A DNA stretch of 64,000 nucleotides, from NCBI RefSeq assembly GCF_037975245.1, contig NC_092583.1, positions 16,041,264 to 16,105,263 of the forward strand. Reading direction: 5' to 3'. The notes under the pieces are model-generated. The model was not told the DNA's origin. It was given only the letters and a program-made list of their open reading frames with translations, and ran no database searches. Position numbers and translations under genes: made by a program. Shown piece by piece: positions 11,809-46,667 of the stretch (position 1 is the first letter of the stretch; every line of letters starts with the position of its first letter). The stretch is from Apostichopus japonicus. Lineage: Eukaryota > Echinodermata > Holothuroidea > Aspidochirotida > Stichopodidae.

Positions 11809-12795
11809 CTAAGAAGCTTCAAAATCTGGTGTGTTGATTAAAATTCGAAACATTACGTAAGATATGCAACAAAAAAAAGCAACATAAAATAACGGAAAGT
11901 GGACTTTTATTTTAGGTTGGTGTCATGTTTCGGTTAAGTAGACCTTCCCAACTTAAAAACCTACCAAATAAATGCCAAAAAATGGCTTAAATGCAAGAGA
12001 AGAATCGCAAAGATTTGAAGAATAGGGGAACTATACGTTGATTTTGTATGGAATGACACTTTATCCCTTATTTCCTTGAGCCCCAAATTGACACAGGCCT
12101 AAGGCTGTATCTCCCACTCCCCGACGGCCCTATCGTCATGCATGGGGGAGATAGAGTGGGACAACTGGTGTGGGAGCTATCTCCTGTATATAGTGAGAAA
12201 TAATTTATCTTCAATCGACTCCAATGAAATTATACTATAGAAGTATTTTTTTTTTTAAACTAACAGTAATTGAAAATACACTAAACAGCCATTAAGATAT
12301 AACTAATTGTAGAGAGAAACGGTAATAAAGACAATAGAAAATGGGGGATTACCCGGAAGTGGGATAACTGTCGAGCGGTGCTAAAATGCTCTGTTTGTGG
12401 AAGGTTAGGTGTGAATGGCGGAAGGCGAAAGTTTTGAGAGGAGACAGCTTAGAGAGTAGCGGAGCAAGTAATAAGACACAATAGCAATGCATGTCAGGCA
12501 TGTTTACTTTCTTTTCCGGGTCATACGTTGCGGGTGTCCTACATGCTCTGGTATTGGTTCCATGAGATAGTTCCGTCAGAGCAAAACAACCACTTATCTA
12601 TAATATAAGAAAATGAACATGTAGGAAGCATGGATATTTATTCATGGCTAGAATTTCACAATTTTATTCACTTGATTAATAATGGCCAGTGCTTAAAAAT
12701 ATCACACATTAGTTATTGTATACATAGGGGCTTTTGAGAGCAGCTGCATAAAGTTGCTGATAATAAGCAGCAATACAATATACTATTAGGTGTCA

Positions 12796-13135
12796 TGCCG
12801 ATTCTTTGACTGACATATGTTCAACCGATTTACCAAGTCTTTATATTACTTACTGCCTTATGGCAGAAAAAAAATACAAGAAAATACAAAAATACAACAA
12901 ACAAATACAAACAAATACAAAAAAATACAAAATGCCGATTCTATGCCGACTGACATGTGTTTAACCGATTTACCAAATCTTTATGTACTTACTGCCTTCT
13001 GGCAGAAAAAAAATACAAGAAAATACCCCAAAAAATACAAAATGCCGCATCTATGCCGACTGACATATGTTTAACCGATTTACCAAGTCTTTATGTACTT
13101 ACTGTCTTCTGGCAGAAACAAATACAAGTGCTTTT
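12796..13135 (+). repeat. three-unit tandem repeat
   Basis: Three units of about 110-140 bases start near 12796, 12935 and 13050. Each runs from ATGCCGATTCT through TTTACCAAGTCTTTAT to CTGGCAGAAA and an ATACAA-rich tail. Length differences come from the number of AATAC repeats in the tail. It encodes nothing recognisable. Confidence 0.7.
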
Positions 13136-13526
13136 TTTTGCTACTAGCAATTACCGGCAAAATCCACTAGCATTTAGCCAGTCAATACTGTCATGAAGTG
13201 ATATTATACCCCCCACCCCACCCCACCCCACACCCACACTAAGTTCCTATCAACTCCCGCAAGGCTATTCACCATTTGTACATTTGACCTTCAAGTACCC
13301 CCTTGTTAATTCCCACGGTTCCCGAATAAAGAAATATATTAGAAATTGTTCGGTCCATTTTCAGACGTCTAGTTTTGCCCCTACATACGATAACTCAGCC
13401 GGGTAAAATTTGCCTTTCCTCCATCCGGACGCCCCCGCCCCCCCCCCCGGGCGCCCTCCACCATCTTTGAAACCATGTGCATGTCACTGCAGACACATAA
13501 AGAAGAGAACAGCATTCTATACTTAC

Positions 13527-13667
13527 CCCGAAATGGACGTTAAATCTAAGGGACAATGAGGCATCGTACATATTCAGTGCTTCCTGTAGCCACAGGTAAG
13601 CCTTAAGCTGCAGAGGAAAGTTATCTCTCAGCATAAAGTAAGGAGTAAACATTCTATATGTACTTAC
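13527..13667 (-). pseudogene. ACOX3-like: partial tandem copy of the acyl-CoA oxidase exon
   Basis: This 141-bp segment nearly repeats 13668-13808, with only a few differences. It encodes the second half of the exon (from FTPYFMLRDNFPLQL to FNVHFG) and repeats the GTAAGT donor at its end. Because 141 is a multiple of three, the frame runs through both copies. A read-through transcript would repeat 47 residues; use of the first donor would skip the copy. Confidence 0.75.
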
Positions 13668-13910
13668 CCCGAAATGGACGTTAAATCTAAGGGACAATGA
13701 GGCATCGTACATATTCAGTGCTTCATGTAGCCACAGGTAAGCCTTAAGCTGCAGAGGAAAGTTATCTTTCAGCATAAAGTAAGGAGTAAACTGGTATTCT
13801 ATAAATCGTCTGAACTGCTTTGTGGAAATGTCTCTATGTTCTTCTATTGTCATTGGTCTGCTTGGACGATGGAACAATGGGTCACTTTCCATTTTTTGCC
13901 AAACTTTATA
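13668..13910 (-). pseudogene. ACOX3-like: acyl-CoA oxidase N-terminal exon
   Basis: The acceptor ATTTAG before 13910 opens an exon in phase 0 giving YKVWQKMESDPLFHRP, then MTIEEHRDISTKQFRRFIEY and ALNMYDASLSLRFNVHFG, ending at GGG|GTAAGT. ENDPLF...E...IEYDF...L...YD.S is the ACOX3 pattern that follows the first coding exon. The exon itself looks intact (81 codons), but the exon that should follow (with the TELSHGSN motif) was not found between 13526 and 11809. Confidence 0.78.
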
Positions 13911-15740
13911 CTAAATATATTGAATTGAAAAAAAAAAGCAATATATGGAAGAATGGATTGAAGGAAGAAAAAACAAAATGAAGGTGAAAATTGAAGGAAA
14001 CTGGTTGGGAGAGGAGACGTCACAAATTAACCGAAAAGTGTACTCCTATCTTCAGTCGATAATCCAACATTTTTATTCAATTTTGTTTTTACATTTGATA
14101 AACATAAATGTAACGTGAAGAGACAATACGTTAATGTGACTTCCGAATAGTGCTTTGCAAAACTAATATCATTGTTAACTTAATGAATTGTAAGTAATTA
14201 CGTAAAACGTAAAATACAAAGAATAGAATTAACAAAGAATTTCATTAATTAACGTAATTAACACAAAAGGCACGGTTGGATGGAGAGAATTGTCTCGATG
14301 TCTATGACAAAGGGTGTGTAGATTTTTTATCGATAGAGGAGTAAGTTATAAGAAAACACAATTTTTAGAAACTTTGGGTGATAGAAAGAGAAGAGGGAAT
14401 CATTGGTGACCAGAAGTGACCGGTTTCAAAAGGTGCACAGTCCTAAAAACGGTATGGAAGAGGGAGGGTTATATCATGTTGTGAGGGGCAGGAAAGCGAG
14501 GAATCGAAGCTAAGTTCATAATGGAACTCTTTGAGTTCGAATTATATATAATGAATGGGACCCGATAACTTCGAAAACGAAATAAAACAGTCAATTGTGG
14601 GAAATGATAAGTTGTGATTTTAGCAAATGAATGGAATTGTGTGGGCGAAAAAGGGATGGACAGAGCCTTATTAGTTGGAAAAGCCAACAACTAGACAATT
14701 ATAACAATAGACATTTGAGAGATAAGATTTGTGGCGGAGCCCGGTCGCGGAACCGGGGGAGGGGGGTCTATACAACCCCCTTTTCAACCCCACCAAATAA
14801 TCCAAAGTAGTTATATAGCAAACCCTAGCGTGTATGCGTAATTTATGGCCTAAATAAGCTCCAGAACGCACCATTTCACGTCCAAAGCGTTTATTTTTTT
14901 CTTGGTGGGCATGTCAATATACATTCTAAGGGAAGGACTAAAGTTCGGTGTGTTTAGTAACATCAGGGAGTTGCTATAACTCACTGGTAACATGATACCA
15001 CGAATAGACGATCTAACACAAATAACATTTTAAAGGTTACAAGATAAGTTTTAAATGACTAACAGTATAAACAAAGACACATGTTAATTGATCATACTTT
15101 ATCTTATCTAAGTTGCCGCATGTGGTAATTACGTGAGTCTGTGGAACAGTAATGTAAGATGTTGATTCTCAAATTAATTTTTACGATCATATTGAAAAAA
15201 TTAAGTTAAATGTAAAACTTAATGACCCAATATCAGGAAATTTAACTGCTCAGTCTCCTCAATGCAAACGCAAATATTTCACAACAAAATCATTTTCATC
15301 AGTTAAAATTCTGTAAAAATAAAATGATGACCTTTCTTTGATATCGCTGAAATCTAATTTTAGAAAAACCAAATATTAAACTTTGTTACCGTCTCGACTT
15401 AATTAGTAAACAAATGCGATTGTAAAACCACAATATCATTTTGTGTTTGATATATCGTACACTGTTATTAGCTCAGTTCAGTGTTTCATACTACAAATAG
15501 GTCATATTGAAAAATGATTACAAACTGTATATTGGTACAGTGGCAAAGGTATTTACCTCAATGCACAAAATACCAACAAAAACAATACAGTCCGGTATAG
15601 CGGTTCAGAGTAAATGGGGTAATATTTATGTTTGCTTTTTTCTAACCTTAAAGCCGCACGTCGGGCCTCCATCGGGTCTAACGGGACGGAAGGCCCCTCT
15701 TTACCACCCCTCCCCACCCCAACACATATTTATCTCTTAA
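13911..15740. other. intron-like or intergenic sequence, no recognised gene
   Basis: Lies between the first two acyl-CoA oxidase exons on the minus strand. A GC-rich relic near 14733-14790 (GTGGCGGAGCCC and a G run) looks like one end of a decayed miniature element. Confidence 0.4.
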
Positions 15741-15749
15741 AATGCCTGT

Positions 15750-16084
15750 ACACATAAGCGTGAAAATTCGGGCAATATGCTGAGAAGTTTTCGGGCACCT
15801 ACTGAAAGAAAAATAATTTGCAATGTGTTTTTCAATGGTTTAACTGATATTATTATTATCATTATTATTGTAACGACTTGCCCAATAATTATAACCAATA
15901 TGGAAGGGTAATAACCCGGCAAATGATTGTATGTTTTTGGCATGCGATGTAATACCCGATGCATGCCTATATGATATGCACATTAAGATGTTGAACGCGC
16001 GCGAAGTGTGCACAATTCGGGTTATATTTTTCGGGCAAGTCGTTACAACCCGCCCGAATCAAATTGGGCTCCTAAGCCTAATCC
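15750..16084 (+). mobile_element. diverged relative of the 4408 MITE
   Basis: It shares with 4465-4842 the phrases GGGCACCTACTGAAAG, GCATGC..TATATGATAT, TTGAACGCG and ATTGGGCTCCTA, in the same order. The terminal repeats are eroded. It lies just past the donor of the first acyl-CoA oxidase exon. Confidence 0.55.
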
Positions 16085-16148
16085 TGTACATATATATGGA
16101 TTTCAGTAGTGGTTATTCAAACCATGATATATGTAGACAGGATTTCAC

Positions 16149-16379
16149 TTTCAACAATACATTTTCCGGTCCATCGAGTAGAATCTTCATATCCTGCCAC
16201 CTGAATGAAGCCTTTTCTCTGTAAAGACTTAAAGGTCCCGGAGGAAATTCTTCCAGCATCTTTCGAGCTTGATCTTCTGCATTTTTTAAATCCATGGCCC
16301 TTGGTATCTCATGATCCAAGTTGCCCTGACTTGCGGTGAGCCTCTCGGCTTCCTCGACGATACTAAATCCTTGATCCAT
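16149..16379 (-). pseudogene. ACOX3-like: first coding exon of an acyl-CoA oxidase 3-like gene
   Basis: The ATG at 16379-16377 starts MDQGFSIVEEAERLTASQG and runs to LEEFPPGPLSLYREKASFRW and GPENVLLK, then a GTGAAA donor. The second half matches the ACOX3 N-terminus (pattern EFP.GPL..YR..ASF.W). ACOX3 oxidises branched-chain acyl-CoAs in peroxisomes. The exon is open (77 codons) and joins in phase to the exon at 13910. Called pseudogene because only three N-terminal exons were found here, one needed exon is absent and another is disrupted. If missing exons lie elsewhere or are rearranged by assembly, it could be a real gene. Confidence 0.7.
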
Positions 16380-16749
16380 GAATAGGGGCACCGGAAACAA
16401 AAGGAGTAGGGAAGGGCTGATTCAACTTTCTAGAAAGGTAGCCCCCCCCCCCCCCACCGCCCTCTGCAAGAAAGACACCCAAAATGTCCCATACCATACG
16501 AAGCGCCCGCTTGCAACAAAGGGTTACCCTTTCGTTTCATGTTCGTGTATAAAAATGAAAACAGAAATGCCTGCAGGCAGTAAGATTAACTTTACCCTGG
16601 CCCTGTACTCTTCACCTTAAATCATACAAATCTACAGAACTATTACTATTTACTCATTGTTGTGGTGACGTCAAGAATGATCTCAGAATAATCTCAGTTT
16701 GCACCATGCTTCACACAAGGGCCAGAAGTCGTAGGAAACAACCCGTCAC

Positions 16750-17010
16750 TTAAAGGTATGCTGTATTGGCCCCCAAATATGCCAGATTTTCAAATACGGT
16801 CACCTTCAAGTGATCAAAATTCTTTAATCTATTTTTGTTATCACACTGGAGGAAATTGACCTCACTACATGGGACATTCAAACATCTTGTGTGTTCATTT
16901 AGGATGTCTGAGAACAATTTGGAGAGTAAAGACCTTCAGGAAAGTACCTTTTGAAAACTTCAAGCAATTATAGCATGCTATAATTTGGGGCCTACACAGA
17001 CTACCTTTAA
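16750..17010 (+). mobile_element. TTAA-flanked MITE family B, copy 1
   Basis: TTAAAGGTATGCTG at the left and ACCTTTAA at the right, 261 bp including both TTAA. A second copy at 46668-47318 carries a hAT-like insertion. The ends share TTAAAGG with family A, which suggests a common transposase type. Confidence 0.7.
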
Positions 17011-17289
17011 ACTATATATTTAATGGTTGAATAAATTTGTGAAGACACTCGAAGTTGACTCGATTTAGGGGACAATACTCGTATCGACTCCATCATAAAA
17101 ATGTAGTGGGTATTCATTACTCTGACCAGCATTTAATCTGATGTTAGACTGCTCTCTTCACATTTGTTTATATTTTTAATGTCCATTTGAATACCCAGTG
17201 TCAAAAAGATAAATGGTGACACGGAATGGCCGTTGTTCAATGCGATGTTACGCGGCGGGACTTGTGTGTATGGAAAGCCGTTTTAATAT

Positions 17290-17522
17290 TTCGTACATAA
17301 ATTTTGATACCTCAAATTTTATTCAATTATCCGAAATGTAAAACTCTGATATCTGACAGTAGAATTTGCGATATCGCTATATCTGACTTGAGATATCTCT
17401 CATACTATTTCAAACTAATGCCTTGAAATGGGTTTGAAATATCTCCAATTCAATGTCAGATATCTCAATCAAAATATCAGATTTCTGAATGAGTCCAAAA
17501 TTTGAGATATTTGTGCGAGTTA
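17290..17522. repeat. foldback region rich in GATATC
   Basis: The left part (CCTCAAATTTT) is matched in reverse by AAAATTTGAGATATTTGTGC near 17499-17518. Between them AGATATC and GATATC occur repeatedly on both strands. A decayed inverted-repeat element is likely; no flanking duplication was found. Confidence 0.4.
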
Positions 17523-20020
17523 TGATAAAGAACAGGAGACGGAAAGAGAACAGAACAAGCTCTGACTAACAGAAAGGTGTATTTATTATTCTACAAAAAG
17601 AGGGAATCATACAAATTACGATAATGCTGTGATAATTCGAATGAGTGTCTCAACTAAATCAAGATATTAAAATCTTGATTAATCGTATAGATATGATTGA
17701 AGAAAATTTTCTGAAAAAAATAACCCCAAAAAAAGTTTTGACATAATTGTAAATCATCTTCATTGCACAGAAGAAATTATCACATGTATAGAAGCGGAAG
17801 CGATGGCGCTATTGTCTTTTTAAGGAGTTCGTTCACAAGACACAATGGATACACGGATTAATGTAAGACCAAACAAATGAAAGAGACAAATGAAATGGAA
17901 CTTAATATTTGGCTTTGAAATGAAAAACTTACACCATTGTTGTGTCCTCTTCTCAGATAATTATAATTTAATGTCGGAAATATATCATAACAAGAAAGCA
18001 TCATATTCTAATGTTTTTACTTGGTGACCCAAATTTCACCCCTGGTCATCTTAGCGACCCTCTCCTGCTGAGTGCCATATGTTGCCGCCCGGAGAAGGAA
18101 TCTATTGGAAGGAAGAGGTAGTCCTTCCCTCCCCCCCCCCCCGCAACCCACCCCTCTTACCTTGGATATTTTTATATGATTAGTTTTGTCCCAAAAAAAA
18201 TTGGAAATTTCTTTTTCTTCTGAATATTTTGGTGATCCTACAAAGGATCGCGATCCCGTTTGAATGCACGGGATGATACACATAATAACATAGGTAGTGG
18301 GTCGTGTCCTTAACAACAGCGGATCAGTTAACATCATATAGCATGCAGATTCATTCACGTGCAACAACACATCGAGACTTTTTACACCATGAAAAAGTAG
18401 TAGTTTAACAATAACAAATTAGTAGTCAACTCTTACTCATTTTAGACGGGTTGCCCCCCCCCGGCCTCCCCCTGCCATATACAACGGATAAAAATACGAT
18501 GTTATGTCCTGTATATTGAAAGAGCCACAGAAGATACTCAGTTAATGTGTTCCCCATGCCTGCTCATGCTTCGATGATACACCTGGTTTCTTATATCTAC
18601 GGGGGCAGGGGGGGGGGGAGTACATGAACTCTGATGACAAGTTGGTTACAGAAATGGGACATCCTTCTACCTCTCTAATTTTGCAGTGAGAGGTTGACAC
18701 AGGATGAAAAAATAATTCTGTCACAATTAATTCAGAGGTCTCTCTTTTAAGTAGATTTGATACGTAAAATATATATGTTTTAAACATTTCCTTTTTACTA
18801 AAGTTGATGTTCTGACCGCACAGTTCCCAACGAAGATGGAATTATATCCAGGCAATACAAAGAATGATAAATCGCAGAGATGAAAAGATATGGGATAAAG
18901 AATCTGGATTCGTGCAAATACGATTAAATGAAATCCTCTACCAGTCCACCGGCTTCAAATATCTTACTTTATAACTAAACCATCACACTTTACATGCACA
19001 AATTTTGATTGAATGATAAATGGATATAGGTGAAAGAAAAGATATTAGAACATTTCTGACAGTGATAGTGTTTACAAAACTTTATATTAAAAGCTAACTT
19101 GCACAAAATCCTTATTACACTCTGGAAGGGAGGGAGGGGGTGTGTGTGGGGGGGGGGGTTTGGGGTAATAATGTATTTGGTTGTGTTCATGGAAGTTGTA
19201 GAACAAACAAATCAACTTGAAATGGCCAAACATCCAAAAGACCTGAGTGAAAGGGTCAACAACAAATAAAATGATTTTGGAACGAAAACAAGCTGCTTCA
19301 CTTTTGTGAATTAAGGTGAAAAATTCTATTCATGATGAAGTTCCCAATTTTTAAACTTTTACTGAATTATAAAGTGTCCTCATTTTTATCCTTACCCAAT
19401 TCAAAGCTAAATAATCACTGTTTTTAATTAAATAATCAAGAGTACTGTGTTACTGAAAGTAAGGTGAACATTTCCGTAAGGTGACAAAAACTCTTTGTCT
19501 TCCACAAGGGTGGAAAAGAAATCATTTCAAAAAGGAAAACAATAATAAGGACAAAAACAATCAGAAAACATAAAAAGAAGGATGCAAAAGGTAAAGAAAA
19601 CTAAAGAAAAGAGATTAATAGAACAAAGAACATATGGTAATTATTGTTATTATTTTTTTTATCCAGATATTTTGTATTTACTCTCTAAATTTATTCAAAA
19701 ACTATTGCAAAAAAAAAAAGTTTTCCCTTTATCTACTTTTTTGACACTTTTTACTCTTTTTCCCTCTTTTCCCTGTTTGAAAATATGTTGTGGTATAAAT
19801 TACTACACTGAAAGAACAACAAATATTTTGGGAGAAGTTTTGAAAGAAAGAAAGAAATGGGTGAATAGGTGGCTTAAAAGTTGGAGAAGGGGGAAGGGAG
19901 GGTAGGAGACTTCTTAGATGACAATGTAAGACCGATGGTAATAAGTGATACTGAATTTAAATGGAAATATAGAGAATTTAAGCAAATGCAAATTTTGATA
20001 CGATTAATGTAAGTGTAGTA
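17523..20020. other. no recognised gene; several C and G runs
   Basis: C runs near 18130-18142 and 18455-18462 and G runs near 18608-18617 and 19150-19159. Open frames are short and unconserved. The right end is presumably the 3' flank of the tetraspanin gene. Confidence 0.4.
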
Positions 20021-20026
20021 TTTATT
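20021..20026 (-). promoter_or_regulatory. candidate poly(A) signal of the tetraspanin gene
   Basis: AATAAA reads on the minus strand 65 bases past the tetraspanin stop codon. Position and sequence suit a cleavage signal; the downstream element was not checked. Confidence 0.4.
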
Positions 20027-20090
20027 TGTCTTTAAATCTGCATCACCAAACCCCAGCCCCTTCCCTTCTCTCAAAAACATTACAAGATAT

Positions 20091-43373
<23,283 letters not shown>

Positions 43374-43812
43374 ATTGCTGGTTAATTTACAAGATACTGG
43401 TTCCAACTGCAAAATTGACGGAGCGATAAAACGTTTTCCTGAGCTTAGTTAATTTAGTCACTCTCAATTCGACGAACTGCGACCAGCGGCTATGTCTTTC
43501 ATAAAGATAACTAACGCTTACGGTAAACAGCTGTACAGATGTCACAACTGAACCGTCTTCATAGAAATAGAAACACGGAGAACCAAGTTATGTAAAGTGT
43601 GTTGACGTGTTCGTAATGCAGAAATCAACCAATCAGTAATTCGTTTATTTCTGAGTTAATTTTAAATGGATATTACGGTGCCGGTGACAGACAATGTTAT
43701 ACCTATGTTGAAGAACAATATTCCATACTGTTATTTGAGAACCCCATCTGAATATGTTGTTCTTAACTCGAGATATGGTTCCTTAAATATCAAACTCTTA
43801 ACTAGCTAAAAT

Positions 43813-44020
43813 CGTTGTGGTCAAGTGACTAAGGTTAACAGGTTCGAGTCCTGGCCAAATCATTACTTCGTATCCAATTGGGCAAGGTATTTTATATCCA
43901 TTGCCTCACTTCACTCAGGTGTACAAATGGGGACTCGTGATGTACCTTTTAAATATAGTTGTGTGCCCGGTTTTTGGTTGCACCCTAGCTGTGGGAAGTC
44001 TTCCAGGGGACACTAAGATG
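43813..44020 (+). mobile_element. tRNA-headed SINE, copy 3, interrupted by a MITE
   Basis: Head GTTGTGGTCAAGTGACTAAG, B box GGTTCGAGTCC at 43841-43851, body with TGGGCAAGGTATTTTAT and ACTCAGGTGTACAAATGGGG. Its tail is split by the MITE at 44021-44355; sequence after that MITE (TGGTGCTCTG) continues the flank. Confidence 0.75.
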
Positions 44021-44355
44021 CAGTGGCGTAGGAAGGTACTTTTGAGTGGGGGGGGGGGGCTGAAGACTGATGGACGGCCTGGGGGAGGGGTCTAAGGGGG
44101 GGGGTTTGCATTTCCAGGTGGCCTCAGATGCAATTTGGTGCAATATAGCACACTTCAACACCCAGTTTTGTAAATAATTTTGCATTTTCACCTGGTCTTA
44201 GATGCAATTTGATGCTCCGAATGAGATTTTTTTCTCATTTGGAAATGAAAAAGGGGTTTTCTGACTTGCGAAGCGGGGGGCGGAATGATACTTCCGCCCC
44301 CCATATTTTTCACTGGGGGGCTGGCGCCCCCAGCCCCCCGGTTCCTACGCCCTTG
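44021..44355 (+). mobile_element. hAT-like MITE inserted in SINE copy 3
   Basis: Ends CAGTGGCGTAGGAA and, reversed, CAAGGGCGTAGGAACC. Perfect 8-bp duplication CTAAGATG at 44013-44020 and 44356-44363. G runs near the left end and a GGGGGGCTGGCGCCCCC palindrome near the right end. Confidence 0.88.
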
Positions 44356-44364
44356 CTAAGATGT

Positions 44365-45990
44365 GGTGCTCTGTAGTGACCAGGAAGGATTGCTTGAATC
44401 ATGCACGCACACTTGTTGGTGTGCGTGTGCATGCAAGTTACCATAAAGATCTGCTTCATTGGCTCCAATTATTGCACGCTATAGCTAGGAAAGTTGTGAT
44501 TACGTAATCAACCTGCCACGGTCGTAAATCGACCACAGGCTTACATTAGCCTGCATAGCTTCTTAACACCTTTAGTCTCTTTTTGTAAACACCGTGTGGA
44601 AATATGTTCATGTCTACAGTGTAGTTTCCGCTTTGTTTGATAAACATATCTCAGAAGATACTAACATAGCCTATCATATCACTATCAGTAACATACGTAG
44701 CTGTAGGTATAGTCCTATACTATAGAATAACTAACGTAAGGCCTATAGTATACTTTAGTAGGATATTGTGTAGAGTCGTTGGATAGTGGGTCAACATATT
44801 CACGCGACAAGACCTTACAAAACGAGTAGCTTGTTGCAAATTAAGTTAAACAAAAGGAAAATTAAGTTATACGGTATAACTGTGTGTTAGGTCGTACTGT
44901 GATGACCAATGTGTATTTGCACATATTCATTGTGTCCGTCAAACATGATCCCAACCACTATATTCACGCAAAGTTGGACGTTTCTATATGAATAAGTCTG
45001 TTGTATAGCAAAAACGTTGCCATCCTTGACATGTGATATATTTTGAATGTTTGTTTAGCTGTCCAGGTTCTATATAGCCTAATTTGAATTTCATCACAAT
45101 TAATTTTATTCTGTAAATAACGGTAAGTTCGATATTGTAAATATTGTAAATATAGAACAAAGTGAGAATGACGTCATATAAAGTGTGCTAAAACGCTCGT
45201 ATAGTTTCTACGGAGCTGGTTAAGACGGCAAGAAAGAACAGGCAGGTAATACAAACACTGCATTCAACAATAATGGAATGAGTGCAATCGGTTATCGCCA
45301 TCCAATTTTAATTATTAAACATTTACATTATAAATAGCAATCCTCGTGCAACTGCGCTATTATAGCTCATTCAAGCTCTTTACAGGCCTAGCATTAACCT
45401 AGCTCATTAAATTAATGGCCGCCAGACACATGATACACCTCAAGATGAGAGTAACTGTACTCATATATTGCCCCATTCCCTTTTTCCATTGATCACACTC
45501 TTACACGTAACTCCTTTTTACCCGTACTTTACAAATTGTTCGCCCCTATCAGGCACCTCTTTCCCACCGCAGCAGTCTTAGTAAATATTACACTGATAAT
45601 GACACATACTTAAATGTTACACTTACGGACAGAATGCATTTCTAATGATGATGTTACAGTTTAGTGGCAAGCATTCTCAAATTCTATCTCAATTGTAATT
45701 GATAATAAAATGGTAAGATGTAACAAGTAGCAGTATACTATAACACATGTTTATAAATGTGGCAACTTCGTGCATTCCCTGTCCCCCCCCCCCCCAATAA
45801 AGTTTCTAGTCTACAAATGGCCTATTTTAAGCCATATTTGTGCCATAAAGGAATACTTTAACAGTCATTTTTTTATTTTTTTATTTGAGGTGAGAGGGTG
45901 AAATCCCATCCCCTCTCCCCGTCCCTGCCACATTTGGATCCGCGCCTGGTAATACATAATTCGAATTCCCACCTGAACACATGTGTAGAC
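44365..45990. other. no recognised gene
   Basis: Upstream flank of the tetraspanin gene on its strand. A C run lies near 45783-45795. No conserved frame was seen. Confidence 0.35.
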
Positions 45991-45997
45991 AAATTAT

Positions 45998-46112
45998 GGT
46001 TTCTTTGACGTAGAGTTCCATTAAAAGACTCTACTTTGACGCAGAGCTGTACATACGGCTCTGTTTTGATGTAGAGTTCCTATATAAAGGAACTCTATTT
46101 TGACGTGCAACG
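45998..46112 (+). repeat. three consecutive short hairpins spaced by TTTGACG
   Basis: AGAGTTCC/AGACTCT, AGAGCTGT/ACGGCTCT and AGAGTTCCT/AAGGAACTCT form three stem-loops in a row, separated by ACTTTGACGC and GTTTTGATGT. The series begins after CTTTGACGT and ends with ATTTTGACG. A tandem array of a short palindromic unit with compensating changes. Confidence 0.6.
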
Positions 46113-46667
46113 AAGCGCCCTCTTTTTTGGCTGCAGTTGTTGAATATGCCATGTGTCAGCGTTCTCCTTTCTATTTATTTCTATGGGAAATTTTCGACGT
46201 TAGATATGCACGTCCAATGTGTTAGATCTGCACGTCCAATGTGTCCATGGATCAGTTCGGAAACAGTGATAAATCAGTAAATGAAAAGTGTAAATAAACC
46301 AAAAATCTCCGCTGATCATGCAGCATATGACCCAAACGACATATATGACGTCAGCTTGGAACTGATACTTAGGGGGGAAAAAACCCATAAAAAACATGAC
46401 AGAGTTGTTCTCTTGTTCTTTCGTTGTTTCTGCAATCTTAACTGTATTTAGCTATGACATCATAGTCAATGTCACATGTACGCACGAGACTATGATCGTT
46501 GGGCTCAGCTAAGTCACGTGCATTTCATCGTACAATATAACTCTTTGCTATAATGTGATACTCAAGTGTCAATACGGTTTATAACTCGTAATAAAGGTGG
46601 TATATATGCGCGAATGCTTTCAGTTTATAATGAATGACTAAACATTATATTTATTGAAATATTATAA

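Noticed and set aside
13395..13892. A single 165-residue protein from the acyl-CoA oxidase exon pair
   Set aside because: The frame reads through two splice donors and then into intron and a C run; only the exon parts are oxidase-like.
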